NCBI RefSeq assembly: GCF_949628215.1
Contig: NC_134311.1
Coordinates: forward strand, 57,148,205-57,212,204
DNA length: 64,000 nt
Source of the DNA: Phalacrocorax aristotelis
Taxonomy: Eukaryota > Chordata > Aves > Suliformes > Phalacrocoracidae
Direction of reading: 5' to 3'
Shown here: positions 25,801 through 37,700 of the stretch, in pieces
How positions within the stretch are numbered: position 1 is the first letter of the stretch
How the letters are laid out: each line of letters starts with the position of its first letter
Notes under the pieces: generated by a model
Database searches by the model: none
What the model was told of the DNA's origin: nothing
The model's input: only the letters and a program-made list of their open reading frames with translations
Position numbers and translations under genes: made by a program

Positions 25801-28800
25801 GATGTTCCCAATCTCTTCGACAGGAGATTTAGGCACTCCTTGGCATCCCTGTATATCTGATGAGACACAAGACTGCCTAAGACCCCTAGGAGTAGCAAGG
25901 CTAGTATGCACAGCATTGCTCATCATTTGACAGTGTTCTAGACCGTTTCAGTTCTTGTCTTCGACAACATCAACTTGCAAATTCTTTAGTACACAACACA
26001 TACCTGTGCCTCCACTTCAGTGAGACTGTAGAGTGGAGGCGCTCCCCTGGTCAGCAAGATCCTGTTCAGTGCTTTCCTGGACATCTTTCCAGGCAGATAC
26101 AAACCCAGTGGGAAAGGCATCCTTGAGGCAAACCATGGCTTTGTCACACTGCAGTAATTTTCAGCATCAACCCAGAAAGTGTGCAGCTGTATCAACATAA
26201 GGAAGAATATGACTGGAATCTGAGTAAGAATAGTAGACATCTCTCAAAAGTTTAATGCGCAAGATCTCTGTCAGAGAAGCAGAAGCACCAGGAATTACAG
26301 TAATTTAAGGCAATCAGGCTCCACATTGGATTATACTAATCCTTTGAGTGTAGGAATACATCATTAAGGCAACAGCTACCTTCCACCTAAAAAAATCCCA
26401 AAGACAGTACGTAGACCTATAGACATGTGCACAAAGTTACATACACACTCATGTTTCTGTATGTGTGTATATGTATATACACACACACTCACACACACAT
26501 ACTGTATATAGAAAAGATATTTTAAAAGTTGCAGATGTACAGGATCAGGTTTGAACTTTTTATAGGTTTTTTTCAAGTTTTATATAAATCTTAAAAGATA
26601 TTATGAAATTATGAATTTGAAACCTTGCGGGTCAGCTGAAGAGGCTAGCCTATGATATAATCTGGTGAAAGTACTTTTTCCTGTACAAACTGAAGCCAAA
26701 GTAATTCAAGAGATCCAGTATCAGGGGATTTTTATAGCTCTAATGTACTTACACTAAACTAGTGAGGGTGTGTGGCCATGTGTTATTTAGAACTGAAAAA
26801 TGAAACTACTGATGGGTATTTTGGTATTTCAAAAGTTCTACCTGAACAGTTCAAAAGGCTCTCACAGCATGCATGCCACATCAGGCACACGTATTAATAT
26901 TTTTTATAAAAGAATCAAACAAAACAAAACCTGGCCATAATAAGCTGTTTTGAGGATACTGTCTCCCAAAAAGAAGAAACATTCGTAGGTGCCCTTTTAA
27001 AATGTCTTTCATATATTCATTATCATTACTTCACATCCCAGAGACACACACTTCTTTCCTTTTCAAAAGCTGCCAGGCAGTATTTCCAAAATTGGACTAC
27101 CAAAGCAAATACATTCCAGTCAGGACTATGGCTGAGACACTTTAATGTCTCTCATGTTGGGCACCTCTTGTAGCGTTCAATTCCAAAAATTCTGACCATT
27201 ATAAAGTATTTCCCAGTATTTACCAGAGCAGGAAGCAGTTTCTCTTCAAGCAGTGCAATGAATGCCAGTGTATCAGCTCCTTGTTTTGCAGACAATTCAT
27301 AATCAGCATTATATTTCTATTAATTAAAAAAAAACATACTACAAGTAGTATTACACAGAACTTTCCAAAAAAATAATCAATGCAAGCTGAAGTTACTTGA
27401 AACTCAACAGCTATCAAGTTAGTAAATATAACAATATTTTGCAGGAAAGAAAGCATGTGCTCTCTAGAATTTCTTTACTTCTTCAGGATAGCTATGTCAC
27501 ACCTCCTTCCATCTCCCTTTTCCACTTTCCCATTCTTAGATTTTTGGGCCCTCCTATTCCCAAAATAATTCTTGAGACTCCTTCCCATTGCTTTCCAAGC
27601 AACTGTCCAGTGATACACAAGCATTTTTTCAGTTTTTCGGGCTGTAGCAAACCTCTGGCAAGTCCCCACCTTTATTTTTGAAGAAGCATCTGACAATTCA
27701 GCTGGTATAAGCATACAAAAAAGAGCATAATTCCCATCTTTTGCTCTTTATTACTATTCTAAAAGTTTAGAAATTGGATGCTAACAGTATAAGGGATCAA
27801 ATGCACAGCTAAATTAATGCAGTTACAGATGTCTCAGCTTTTAATCCTTACACTGGATCCTTTTAAGGTACATTAAAAGGGTTGATAAGTTTTTTTTAGG
27901 GGAGAGATTTGCTTCATTAATTTAGAAACAAAGAGTCAGTGCTGACCCTTATTTTTAGGTATCTGAAAAGCAAGCATACTATTGTTACACTTCAACTCAA
28001 AGAGGGTTTTTTTCCCAGCCTAAGGAAACTTTGGTATTCAAAAAAAGAAACCTCTGAATTTTAAAACAACTGCCTAAAATCCCATCTCAAATGCAGTTTT
28101 CAGCTTCTGCTTTTCTCTCCCCAAAGATTTAAAGTTTCATTAACATGGCATTCATCAGATAATCTTGACTAGGCAGGAACTGAATTTCTAATGTAAAAGC
28201 AAAATAGTAAGCTGGAGGATGATCTTAAGAAATAAAAAGATGATGCCATGCTTTATTAGACAGCTTTATACTTTGTGAAGAGAAGAAATCATATAGCTTT
28301 ATTCTCTGTGAATATAATATTAAGAGACCTGCAAAAGGCAAGCAAGAGTTAACTACACAATAACATGATGTGCATCAAGAAATGCAGACTTTTTTATGCT
28401 ACAAGCTATGGAAAAACTATGTAGATTAAAAACAATGCTGTATGTATTATCCTTCAAAAAACAGCACTGGGAGATGATCACTTATTTAAGCAGTTTAAAC
28501 TACACTTCCCAAACTGTGATATCCTAGGTCTGCAAAGCCATAATTACATTAAAAGTGCTGTAATTAAGAGCAGGATAATCAGCGAGAAACTGCCTAATTA
28601 AGGCCAGTTTGTTGTCTTTTTCAATGAACAGTTTTCTCGTGCCTATTTTTAAATCTTTCACTTCACTAACAATCAAACTTTCAAACAGCAAGCATCTGCT
28701 ATTTTGCAATTCTCATGTATGTATGAAAAACAGGAAAGCATTGGGTCTGAAGTGAGTTCCAGATTCTCAGAAGCCTGTATGAATGTATACAGGGGACATG

Positions 28801-30436
28801 CAGAGTCACAATGCAGAGAAAGCAAATCTTTTGAAAGAGGCCTACCTGTTTTCTCAAGAAGTTTAGTATTTTTGCTGGCTGAGAAGTAACAATGTCTTCT
28901 GATATCAGGACTGGTACATCTACTAGAAGGCATAAATAATACCATCAGCAATTTATATGGCTGAGTTCTAACACAACTAGAAAGCAATCAGGCACTTCAC
29001 TTACTTTTCTCCACAGCATGCTCTAATTTTCTTAACATGTATGCGTAAACTAAGCTTTTACACAGCAGGAATGTTCCACCAAGGTCACAAGTGTGTTTAG
29101 TTTATTGTGGCCTTCAGTAATAAAAATACACAAAAAAGGGGCCACATGAAATCAGACTGAAGTCAATGTCTTCTGCTAGATGCCTGATACTTCGAGAACC
29201 AGGCTACTTGTCTGGATTTCAGATGTTCATCTTAAGACAAAAACTCCAACTCAGTCTAACTGTCCTCTCAAATCATTTGCCCCTGGGCCTCTCTTTCCTT
29301 GTACTCCAATTTTTCTCTGCCCTTCCCCTCCAAATCCATTTTAGCCACCTGTTTTCTCTAGCCTTGCCACAACCACTCTTTAAAATTTGCTTTCACTCTA
29401 TCATCAATTTAGACTGCCTGACAGAAACAGGTATGTACTTGGCACCGCTGCTTTGTTGACTGTCCACTGCTTCACCCATACATATTTTAATAAAGTGCCC
29501 TTTGAGGCATTTTATTTATGCCTTCCATTATTTTACTCCCACAAATTCACCACACTTGATAGTGTGATTGAAGTAATTTATTGATGTATTGTGAAAGCTC
29601 GTAGCCTTCACTGGGCCGGGTTACACTCATGAACACAAAACAAAAGCGAACTCAGAAATAACCTAGAAACTGGAACCTGCGTTTATAACATGGCTATGAC
29701 TAAAACAATAAAAAACACAAAAAATGTACCTTTCAGGGCCCTCCAGGAGTTATTTATAGTATTCACTGTCAGGGGAGCGCCAGAAAATTTGGCATAAGCC
29801 TGCAATAAAGATTGCGGGGAAAAATTTCCACTCAGTATGTGTAACAAAAGTGTAAGATAGCACTTTAAAACTTGTTTTAAACAGCTTCGGGCACTGAACG
29901 CGGCTAAAAATAACTGCGGCTCAGACGGTTTTCAGTGCCCAACGCGCTCCCCGGAAACGCCGCCGGCGGAGACCGGGCGGCCCGCTAGGGCAGGACGCCC
30001 CCACGACGGGCAACCCTGCCCGCGGCTCGGCGCGGGAGGCGCGCAGCGGTCCGCGGCCAGGAGGCTCCCCGCGGGGACAGAGCCAGGTGCCGCGCCGCCA
30101 TGCCCTGCCATGCCCTGACCAACCGCCAGCCCCACCGCCGCCGCCTCCCACCCCCTGCCCAACACGGCAGCAGAGGCGGGCCCCATGCCCAGTACAGGCC
30201 CGACCTGAGGGCGATGAGGGCGGGCGCGCCTCTCAGCGGCGGCGCCGCCTGTCCCGGGAGGAAAAGCCACGCGGACAGCTGTGCCGGCGGCAGGCAAGCC
30301 CCGGGGCGCCGTCTTTCCCACCCTCCCGGGGCGGGTGGCGGCCGCCGGCTGTTACCATGACGATGAGAGACTCCGGGTGCGGGGACGGCAGCCCCCAACC
30401 GTCTCCCCAGCAGCACAGCTCCATGGGAGCCGCCAT
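22750..30436 (-). CDS. MTX3: Metaxin 3, complete nine-exon gene
   Basis: Metaxins sit on the cytosolic face of the outer mitochondrial membrane and act with the SAM complex in import and assembly of beta-barrel proteins. Joined on the minus strand, exons 30436-30356, 29799-29730, 28922-28846, 27316-27224, 26186-26004, 25856-25780, 24926-24769, 24358-24270 and 22860-22750 give 939 bases: 312 codons and a TGA, with AG/GT borders and phase kept. This is about the usual MTX3 length. The N-terminus [20 protein letters not shown] is typical of metaxins. Residues about 5-100 form the thioredoxin-like Tom37/metaxin N domain and about 108-246 the GST-C-like helical domain ([36 protein letters not shown]). 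The tail is polar, with no C-terminal membrane segment visible, unlike MTX1. It is divergent from THBS4, 4.2 kb away. MTX1 or MTX2 fit less well, given the sequence and the THBS4 neighbour. Confidence 0.95.
23467..23660 (-). mobile_element. Old CR1-like relic in MTX3 intron 8
   Basis: The plus strand reads gagatctccacaggttgtct, agtccatccc, then catgcctgacaaatatc and cccattatttaaaac. This keeps the order of landmarks of an ancient CR1 3' region on the minus strand (confirmed only by eye). Divergence is high and the octamer tail is poorly kept. Confidence 0.45.
24270..24358 (-). CDS. MTX3: MTX3 exon 8 (residues 247-276)
   Basis: The acceptor is actctccag; the donor is AAG|gttact, a GT site but weak past position 2. 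It encodes [17 protein letters not shown] then [10 protein letters not shown], which matches the MTX3 C-terminal region. The weak donor could allow alternative 3' ends. Confidence 0.88.
24769..24926 (-). CDS. MTX3: MTX3 exon 7 (residues 194-247)
   Basis: The acceptor is ttttttcag and the donor gtaagc. It encodes [19 protein letters not shown], then the helix ending [18 protein letters not shown]. This is the signature helical block shared by all metaxins. Length 158 bases, ending in phase 1. Confidence 0.95.
25780..25856 (-). CDS. MTX3: MTX3 exon 6 (residues 169-194)
   Basis: The acceptor is ctcatcag and the donor gtgagt. It encodes [19 protein letters not shown] then QFFFGD, a helix and the turn before the TLDA motif. 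It ends in phase 2; the split codon with exon 7 becomes Arg where mammals have Thr. Confidence 0.93.
26004..26186 (-). CDS. MTX3: MTX3 exon 5 (residues 108-168)
   Basis: The acceptor is tgatacag and the donor gtatgt. It encodes [19 protein letters not shown] through [11 protein letters not shown] to EVEAQ. This is the largest and best conserved MTX3 exon and carries the family's WF and PGKMS motifs. 61 codons, phase 0 at both ends. Confidence 0.95.
26458..26512. repeat. CA/TG and TA microsatellite in MTX3 intron 4-5 side
   Basis: Alternating purine-pyrimidine tract (tgtgtgtatatgtatatac followed by repeated acacac) a little upstream of MTX3 exon 5 in transcript order, within the intron between exons 4 and 5. 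Such tracts can adopt Z-DNA and vary in length. Confidence 0.8.
27224..27316 (-). CDS. MTX3: MTX3 exon 4 (residues 77-107)
   Basis: The acceptor is attaatag and the donor gtaaat. It encodes [19 protein letters not shown] and then [12 protein letters not shown], the start of the helical GST-C-like domain. 31 codons, phase 0 at both ends. Confidence 0.93.
28846..28922 (-). CDS. MTX3: MTX3 exon 3 (residues 51-76)
   Basis: The acceptor is ttctag and the donor gtaggc. It encodes [16 protein letters not shown] followed by [10 protein letters not shown], the end of the N domain, which supplies the proline loop and the first helix after it. Length 77 bases, returning to phase 0. Confidence 0.93.
29730..29799 (-). 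CDS. MTX3: MTX3 exon 2 (residues 28-51)
   Basis: The acceptor is ctttattgcag and the donor is gtacat. It encodes [19 protein letters not shown], continuing the thioredoxin-like N domain. Length 70 bases, ending in phase 1. The middle of the exon (TVNTINN) differs from the mammalian KVNVIDN, but the flanks are conserved. Confidence 0.93.
30356..30436 (-). CDS. MTX3: MTX3 exon 1 (residues 1-27), start codon
   Basis: Starts at ATG 30436-30434 within gacaagATGGCGGCTCC and ends with GTCATG before a gtaac donor. The start is chosen because [11 protein letters not shown] begins as in other metaxins. The same frame stays open upstream but has no ATG there, only a GTG at 30514. The exon ends in phase 0. 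Confidence 0.95.
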
Positions 30437-30441
30437 CTTGT
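30429..30441 (-). promoter_or_regulatory. YY1-type element overlapping MTX3 start codon
   Basis: The minus strand reads CAAGATGGCGGC, matching the YY1 consensus AANATGGCGGC, with its ATG being the MTX3 initiation codon. In vertebrate housekeeping genes this element often lies just downstream of the transcription start, which predicts a short 5'UTR. Confidence 0.65.
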
Positions 30442-30770
30442 CCGCCCTCCGCGCGGGCCCGGGAAGTGCGGCGCTGCTGCCCTCGCATGGCGGCGCCCGA
30501 GCGCCCCCGGCCACGCCGCGGGGAGGGGGAAGTTTGCGGGGGGCGTGCGCGCCCGCGAGGGGGCCGTTCTGCGCTGGGTCCGTGTGGCCGAGAGGCGGCG
30601 GGGGGAGGACGCGGGAGGAAGTCCTGGCCTCCTCCGTGATCGCCGTCGCCTGCTGCCGGCGGTGCCCGGCGGCGAGGCCGCTGGAGGTGTCGCTGAGGGG
30701 AGGGGAGGCGGCGGTGCGAAGCCGTTACCGTGTGAAGAAACGCCGCCCGCCCTGAGGCGGCGTTGTTTTA

Positions 30771-33700
30771 CTCGTGAAATAGGGCGGCTCACGCTGCAGT
30801 GTTGCTGAACCCCGGCTTTCTGGCTCTATTACTACACACGAAGTTGTGACTTCCCACGGGAGCAAAAAAATGTGGCTTTCGATCAAATGTGAAGAGCAGT
30901 CGTCAGCAGTTTGTCTTTAAAAAATAAGGAACTTTGATTATGGTACCAGTTTTGACCACATTGTAATGATAACCCATTCAAGTGCGTTTTTCTACTGTGG
31001 ACCTTTAAAGGCATGAAGTTGTAAGCGGCTTCATTTCAGCGTTCGTGCAGGAATGCCACAGCACATCTAAATAAGTCAAGTAAAATGTTTCAATCCTTCC
31101 CACACAAGGAAAAAATATCACACACTGACTTAAAGAAAAAACCTGCACTGACCACCCTTAGTCAGGTCCTCCATCTGTAGAGAGATGAGGACAGCAAGGG
31201 CTGTCACACCACCCACCCCCCTAATCCATGGTTTCAGATCTGCATGAAATTTCTGGCAGAAAGTGTCATGATAAAAATCTGCGACACAGATCTGAGATCA
31301 TTCTGCTCCAGTTTATGAGGAGCATGGGAGAAGAAACTCATCCATATTTTTCATCAGAAAACCACACCATTGGCGATGTTAACAGCAATTGTTCTTTTAA
31401 AAAAGGCTACATTACATTTCTCTCTGTAAAGAGGTACTTAAGGACACCTGTCTTCTCTTTTCTTCCCTACAGGGATCAGCTAACTCCTAGTCAGAGTGTC
31501 CATGTACGTTGCTTTGACCTGTTCACTGTCTTAATTGCCTCCCTGTGGTGTGCAGGCTCTGGAGGCAAGGGTGGCTCCTAACAGCTGTGTTCCGAAACAT
31601 CTGTTTCTGTAAGCAGGATGAGCCAGCTTATGTGTCTTCTTAAGGGAGGCTGCAAAAAGGCTTATAAGGTAAACAGGAAAAGTAAACTTTCTTTGCATTG
31701 CCTTAGGGCCCAATTCATCTCTCTGCTGTTGTGGAGTTCAGAGCAAAGAAAAAAAGGCAAAGAAAAAAGGCAATCTGCATCTTCCCTCCCCCATCCGAAA
31801 GCCCTTCAGGAACTTTTTCCTCTTGGTTGCCTGAGTGGAATTCCTTTTAGTGTAAATGAAAAGTAAATAGGTGCATTTAGAATGGATTTATGCCTTGACT
31901 TGAAAAAGTGGGACTTCAATTTGTGTTTTTGAAAAAGCAAAACAACTTCTGAAACCTTTTTTTCTACAAATTTTTTATGAAAATGTGGCAGGATTAAACC
32001 CAGAAATGTCGACATAAATATGGAAGGATGTGGTTTAGGACTGATACTTGCATTATAATTTCTATATTTTAATTGCCCAGGAATCCTGATTTTTAATCAT
32101 CCATGTAATTCCATAAAAACAGTGAGTCTCCTAATGCATGTTAGGAGCAAAATATGAGAGCTGAATAAAGCAGCAGGGATTCCTTCCTACTTCCACTACC
32201 CCATTACTTGGAATTTGAACAAGTCATGGATGCTTCTGTAAAGCAAAATCTATAATGTTGGCAGCTTCTCTGTATTCTTTATGCTTAGAATTTTATTGAT
32301 GTATGTAAAGTAAGCAGGACAAATATTGAAGATCCTATATAAAAAATTACAGTCATATTTCAGCAAGAAACTTCCTTACAAGATGTTACTGGCTCTATGA
32401 AAGTTTCTTAAAAACACAATATCCAAGAGTCCCTTTTTGATTCTTCTCCAAGATATTAACATCCAGTAAGCGAAGCTGGAGTTTGTACTTCAGAGAACAC
32501 ACACGAGTGAAAAGGCAATAGCTTATATGTCTTTGTTTTTATTGAAAACTATGACCCCTCCAGACAGCAGATAAACATTATACTTTGTGAAATCCATTAA
32601 AGAAGGTTGTGAAGTACAAAATCCCCTTCAGCCTGTAACATACTCCAATAATAAAACTGAACATAGAAATTAAAACTGGAAAAATTGCAGTGACCTTTAT
32701 GTACACTGGCTAAGTTCATCTAAACACGGACCTAAGCTTCTGTTCATATACATTGTGAACTGGTTCCTTTCTGTTACACTGTACTGTGCAGCATTCTCTG
32801 TTTGCTAAATATTGCTTCCATGTGCACTCTTGGTGAGTGAGCACAAGAATAAGCAGAGGTGGAGCAAGAACAGAATGTGGCTCTCACGAATCTAACATTA
32901 GTGAGTATATCATGCTACAAGATCCTCATCTCATAGGGTTGATTAGCACCAGTGCAAGAGATCCCTCTGTAGTTAAACCAGAAGTGAAAAATTGTAAGCT
33001 AAAATTATTTAATAAATATTTAATAAATATTTTTGACAGAGAACGGAATTTTTCAAGAAAACACTTCATGTTTTGATAAACTCAAATACATTACATAATA
33101 AATGGTTGCAAACAGTTGATGGTGTTCCCTTAGGTGAAAGTAAAGCTTTACTATCCTTTTACCCCTTTCTTTTTGTCTGCTGTGGTCACTGAATACTTCA
33201 ACAAGGAACTGTGATGATTTTGCAGACTTCTGTGACATTTTTGTGTCAGGCATTTAAGTCTATGTTTTCAAAGAATGCTCTTTGGTGATAAAGGTCTCCA
33301 TAATAGATAGTAAAGCAACATCAGTGCTGCTCTTAAATTCACAGATTAGCCTCTGCAGCATCCAGGCTGTCTCCATCCTTTAGGTTGGGGACAAGTTCTG
33401 GACTGAGACTTCTTTCTAGAGAGCTTATGGCACTGTAACTCCTTCCTTCTTCCTTTTTTTGTTCCACATCCTTGCCCCCTACTCTACCCCCTTCCAGCCC
33501 CCCTGATGTAAATAATATCAGACAGCTCCAGCTAGCTATTCCAACTGTGAGCTGGGTAGCAAGCTGCGAGTGGGGCAGCCACGGCTTCCTGGGTTTCTCC
33601 AACGTGACGGCGGTTCATCTGCAGGGCTGAGGCACACAGAGAGGCACAGCACAAAGAGGGCCGTGCAGCAGGTTGGGAAGTCCACCGTGTACTGTCAGCT

Positions 33701-34340
33701 CCTGCATGGGAGAAGCACTGCCTTGGTGTTCTGTGGGGGACCCCTTCATTTGTCAGCAGAACGCCCAGGGCAGGGTGGCCTGCTTGATGGGTGGTTTCAC
33801 ACGGGCATGGCCCAGACAGGTTGCACAGCTGCACAAGCCTGAAGGGGTTAGGCTTGCTTGCTGTCTTCCTCCTGTGTTTTCTTAACGACAGCAATGCCGA
33901 GCCTAGAATTTTCGGGAGGAGAAACAATGGGATAATGGCATCTTGGGGGCACAGACAACACTGAAAATTGTTGTAGTTAAAAGCAGATTTAAAAAAAAAC
34001 CAAACCTGACTTTGGTTAAGTTATCAAGTTTGGGGGTTTGTTAAGACAAGCAGCCTCTTTCAGTAGCCTCTATCTGGACAGTCTGAGTGCTCCCAATGCT
34101 ATCAAGCTTTCAAAATGAAATGGAATTCCTTGCTTTCCCAGAGTCTTCTAGAAACCCAGTTAGTCCCGGTGTGCAATCTGCATGAGCCCTTTCGGTGACG
34201 CTCTGCAGTCAGGAAAGGTGGAAGAGTTAAATATCCTGCCAAGACCAAGTCTGCGCACCGGAGCATTCCTGTCCACTCGGGATTCAGTGCTGTTACACAC
34301 GTTTCAGTTTCCAGGGCTCCTCAAAGGACAAGCTCCAGCC
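30771..34340. other. Intergenic spacer between the divergent genes
   Basis: About 3.6 kb between the MTX3 and THBS4 CpG islands. AT-rich, with no exon or mobile element recognised by eye. It probably holds regulatory sequence for one or both genes, but no specific site can be supported. Confidence 0.55.
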
Positions 34341-34529
34341 GGGATCCCGACAGGTGCGGGTTTTGCTGGACCTCGGCACGCTCTCCAGCTCTGCCCGGTC
34401 TCACACACCCGCACCGAGGCCGGCTACTTCAGTCTGCGGCCCCAACGGTTCGCTCCCTTCTGGTCCGCCCCGGGGCTCGGCCGTGCCCGCCGGGGCCCCC
34501 GCCCGCTCCCGGGGCCGGGGGAGCCGCGG

Positions 34530-34586
34530 CCAATGGCCTGCCGCCTGCCGCCGTCCCTCCCCGGACCCGGGGCCGCCCCCATTAAA
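34530..34586 (+). promoter_or_regulatory. THBS4 core promoter elements (CCAAT and ATTAAA)
   Basis: A CCAAT box at 34530-34534 (ggCCAATgg) is followed about 50 bases later by ATTAAA at 34581-34586, the only AT-rich spot in the GC-rich block. If the ATTAAA acts as a TATA-like element, transcription would start near 34610-34615, giving a 5'UTR of about 40 bases. This is inferred from spacing only. Confidence 0.5.
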
Positions 34587-34653
34587 CGGCGGGGCCCGGA
34601 GCGGCGCGGCGGGCCGTTCTCCGCTGTCCTGTCCTGTCCGGCCCGCCGCCGTC

Positions 34654-34741
34654 ATGGGGTGGGAGCGCGGCGCCGTGCTGCTGCTCCTGCCGCTCGCCCT
34701 CCAGCTCTGCCCCGGCCGCGCCGCCCCGCCCGCCCCCCGAG
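34654..34741 (+). CDS. THBS4: THBS4 exon 1: start codon and signal peptide
   Basis: ATG at 34654 in the context gccgtcATGg. It encodes [19 protein letters not shown] and then [11 protein letters not shown]: a short charged start, a Leu-rich core and small residues for cleavage near residue 24. Donor gtaagg, phase 1. Confidence 0.95.
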
Positions 34742-37700
34742 GTAAGGGCCCTCGCCGCCCACGCTTTAGCAAACTTTCCCCTCTTTCATTCAAGACGGCT
34801 TTTGGTTTGCAGCCCGCCGTCCCCGCCGCCGGGAGCCCTGTGCTGGCAGGGCGGGGCGGATGGGGAGTCGGCGGCCCCGCAGGTGCGAGGGCAGCCGGAG
34901 CCGTCGCGGGCACCGGGGGCTGCCGCTGCTCGGCGGGGCGCCGGAGGCGCGAGCCGAGCCGCGCCGCCCCGCCGGCTCCCCGACCCGTGCGTTGCCCCGC
35001 CGGACTCGTGGTAGGAACCGGAGGAGGTTGCGGTGTAACCGCTACACCAATCACTCCCCCCTTCCATCCCCCCACTCCCCAGTCAGCAAAAAGTGGTCTG
35101 TTTTTATAGGGGTGCTGGTAGGTGTGTTGAACTTCTGAAGAGCACTTTTTCAGTTGCAAGTTCTGGTAAATGAAAAGTGAATTGCTAAGCTATGAAAACT
35201 CGTCGGGAAAACTGTACTTCGAGTGCATAGGAAAACAGGCGTCTCCTAAATCCAGCATTACTTTGGCAATATTATGCGCGTAGTAAGTCAGGAGCCGCTT
35301 TATTTTAGAGGGTGCATAGAGCGAGTGGTATCGCTCTCCAGTAGCAGCTTGTGACTGGAGCCACCTCAGCTACTGAGCACAGCGATTAGTGTGTAACTTG
35401 GTGCTGCTCCAGGAGCTTTAAAGCTGCTCGTGGTTCTCGCTGCATTTTTATGCCCTCTGTTGTCTTACGAAATGATGTTTGACATTTTAATAGGTGATTC
35501 CTTAGTTAAGTTTTACATCTTAAAAGCATAGCTAAAACCCAATAAGATTAATTTAGCTGCATTTGCAAAAGCCTGTATTAAAGTCTTCAATGTAAAAACA
35601 TTTCAGAAAGTTGTTGTATTGAGAAGTAGGTTATTGGCATATTTAGAAAAACAGAGGCGTATTTTCAGCTTGTCAGGGGCATTGGCCAGTGAAAGATCCC
35701 ACTCTCAACATTCTTACAGCCACTAACTTCATTCCTCCGTGCACCTTCCTCTTAGGGCTTCCCATCGTGTCTTTTAGCTCCCGTCTGAAGAGCTAGCCTT
35801 GATGTTTTTGGGCATATCTCTGAAGAGTGGATTGCCACTGTCTCAAGGTGTAGCTGATCCCTTGTTGCATTTTCATAGGAGGATGAGCAGCTCCCTTCTA
35901 AAAACCACTGAAAGCAGGCAGGGAGAGAATTCTCGGTCCATCTCACGAGTAGGCTCCGTTTAGTCTGGTGGGTGTGCACACTCGAGCTCAGAGGCATGCC
36001 CAAGTCCTCCCTCTCACTGCGTGTTTTGAAACCAGCTGCTTGTGCCTTTCAGCTTCAGCAGTCCTTTTCTGTCCATTTGTTTTCAAGTCTGCCTTTCCAG
36101 GGAGAGGAACAAAAATACGAAATTCTTCAAAATATGAAATCTGAAATCCTTATGGATGTTTTTTTCTTGGTCCTTTCAAACAAGCAGTTGTCTTTGTAAG
36201 GTGCAAGAGCTGTCTCTGCTGACTCTACTAAGGATATAAAATGAGTTTTCATAACCCTGTTGTTCTTCTGCTAGCTACTTTTGCTAGCATGTGTGTAGTT
36301 TATGCTAAAGAATGGATCCAGTAATGTCTATGTGCTGGTCAGTGAAGATGTCCCAAGAGAGGGTTCAGTAACGGTGCTGAAGGACCCCCTTGAGGCAACA
36401 TGCTTTACAGAATGCAACTACCAAACCAATCTGAGCATTCATTTAAGTGTGAACATTTAAAAAAATTCAGTAAATGTTTTATGTGAGATAAATGTTTGCC
36501 TTTCTGTAGACAGATGTTGCCAGTGTTTAGTCATTACTTTTATAATAGCTGTCCTGTATTTTTAAGTGTTTGACTCTAGCAGAGATTAATTAGTTTCACA
36601 GGAATTGATATACAATCAGCCAATAGGCCTAGAAGGAGTGGACATAATATATAACTATGTTTTGTGCCGTCAGAGACTTAAATACTGTATTGTGGTGTTC
36701 TGTCTGAGAGGACACAGCTGTATTTTATGAATGATTATTACCTGCAAAATGCTGTTGTACGGAGCAGTGAGCTGCATTTCAGTCTCTTGGTTAGGTAGCC
36801 GCTTTGCTCTTTGTGTACTAAATGTGAAGAAATACCCAGACTTTTGCCTCTTCTGTCTGGGTCACTGGTTTCAGTGGGAGCAGTGGTTATCCTGGGATGC
36901 TGTGAATCTGAACTGAATGGAAGAGAACTCCTTTGAACAGGTCCATCTCAGATACATGTTTCTTAGTTGTTTGACAACAGTATTACAAGTGCATGCAAAT
37001 CAAGGGCCTGATTCTTTTTGTATTGTGTCCTGAAAGCTCTCAGTAGAGTCATGGGGTCCTTGGACCCAATACAAATATAGACTAAGCAGTGATCTGTATT
37101 TCAGTGTTTTCGTGAGGTGAAATGTCTTTTTTTTTTTTTTCTAATGACATTGGTGTCTAGATGAATGGATGCTCCATAATGAACAAAGGGAAACAGCACG
37201 AACCCAGGCTCTGATATAAGGGAGCAGGGTTTCCCACATGGCTGTGGGTAGGTCTGTGTGCCCATGTGATTGTCCTCTGAGCGCTCTTCAGTCTTCCTGC
37301 TTGTAGCGTTTGGAAACACTGGATGAGTAGGATGGCCCCATCACCTTAGTCAGTGATGACAGCTTTGAGGTTGTGCTTGGCAGAAGAAGGCAAAGCTCCA
37401 CTGTTTTTTCGCCTGGGAAACTAAACTTAGTGGTACAACCACAGGTTTGAATCAAGGTGAGGCACAATGTGCTGTCATGTGCCTTTGCTGTCTGCCTGGT
37501 GTGAGGGGTTTTGTCTGGTGGCAGCTCTACAGTGTTGTGCTGCTGTGGGAGAAAAATACGTCCCAGCTATGATAGGCCTATGGAGTGGCAGTGGGATACA
37601 ATGGCTAAATATGCCTTTATATTTAAAGAACACTTGTGCATAGTCATTTATCAGATTTTACTGGAAGGCTATAATATATATACTGCTTTAGCAGTGGGTG

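Larger units (their letters stand above)
29900..30770. promoter_or_regulatory. CpG island covering MTX3 promoter and exon 1
   Basis: G+C rises sharply, with very frequent CG dinucleotides, compared with about 40% G+C on both sides. MTX3 exon 1 lies in the middle. No TATA box is visible near the start. This pattern is typical of a housekeeping CpG-island promoter. Long ORFs on both strands here are products of composition. Confidence 0.9.
34340..35050. promoter_or_regulatory. CpG island over THBS4 promoter, exon 1 and 5' intron 1
   Basis: A GC- and CG-dense block centred on the THBS4 start codon at 34654, falling off to AT-rich DNA by about 35060. Long ORFs of 187-252 codons on both strands here are compositional and are not proposed as genes. 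Confidence 0.88.

Noticed and set aside
30437-30514. 26-residue N-terminal extension of MTX3
   Set aside because: The frame is open upstream, but its first codon is GTG, not ATG, and metaxins start at MAAP. It is treated as 5'UTR or promoter.
30087-30808. Frames of up to 222 codons in the MTX3 CpG island
   Set aside because: Arg/Pro/Gly/Ala-rich on all frames of both strands, as expected where stop codons are rare because of GC content.
34182-35159. Frames of 187-252 codons around THBS4 exon 1
   Set aside because: They read through the exon 1 donor into intron 1 or run antisense in the CpG island. The THBS4 signal peptide frame ends at the gtaagg donor at 34742.
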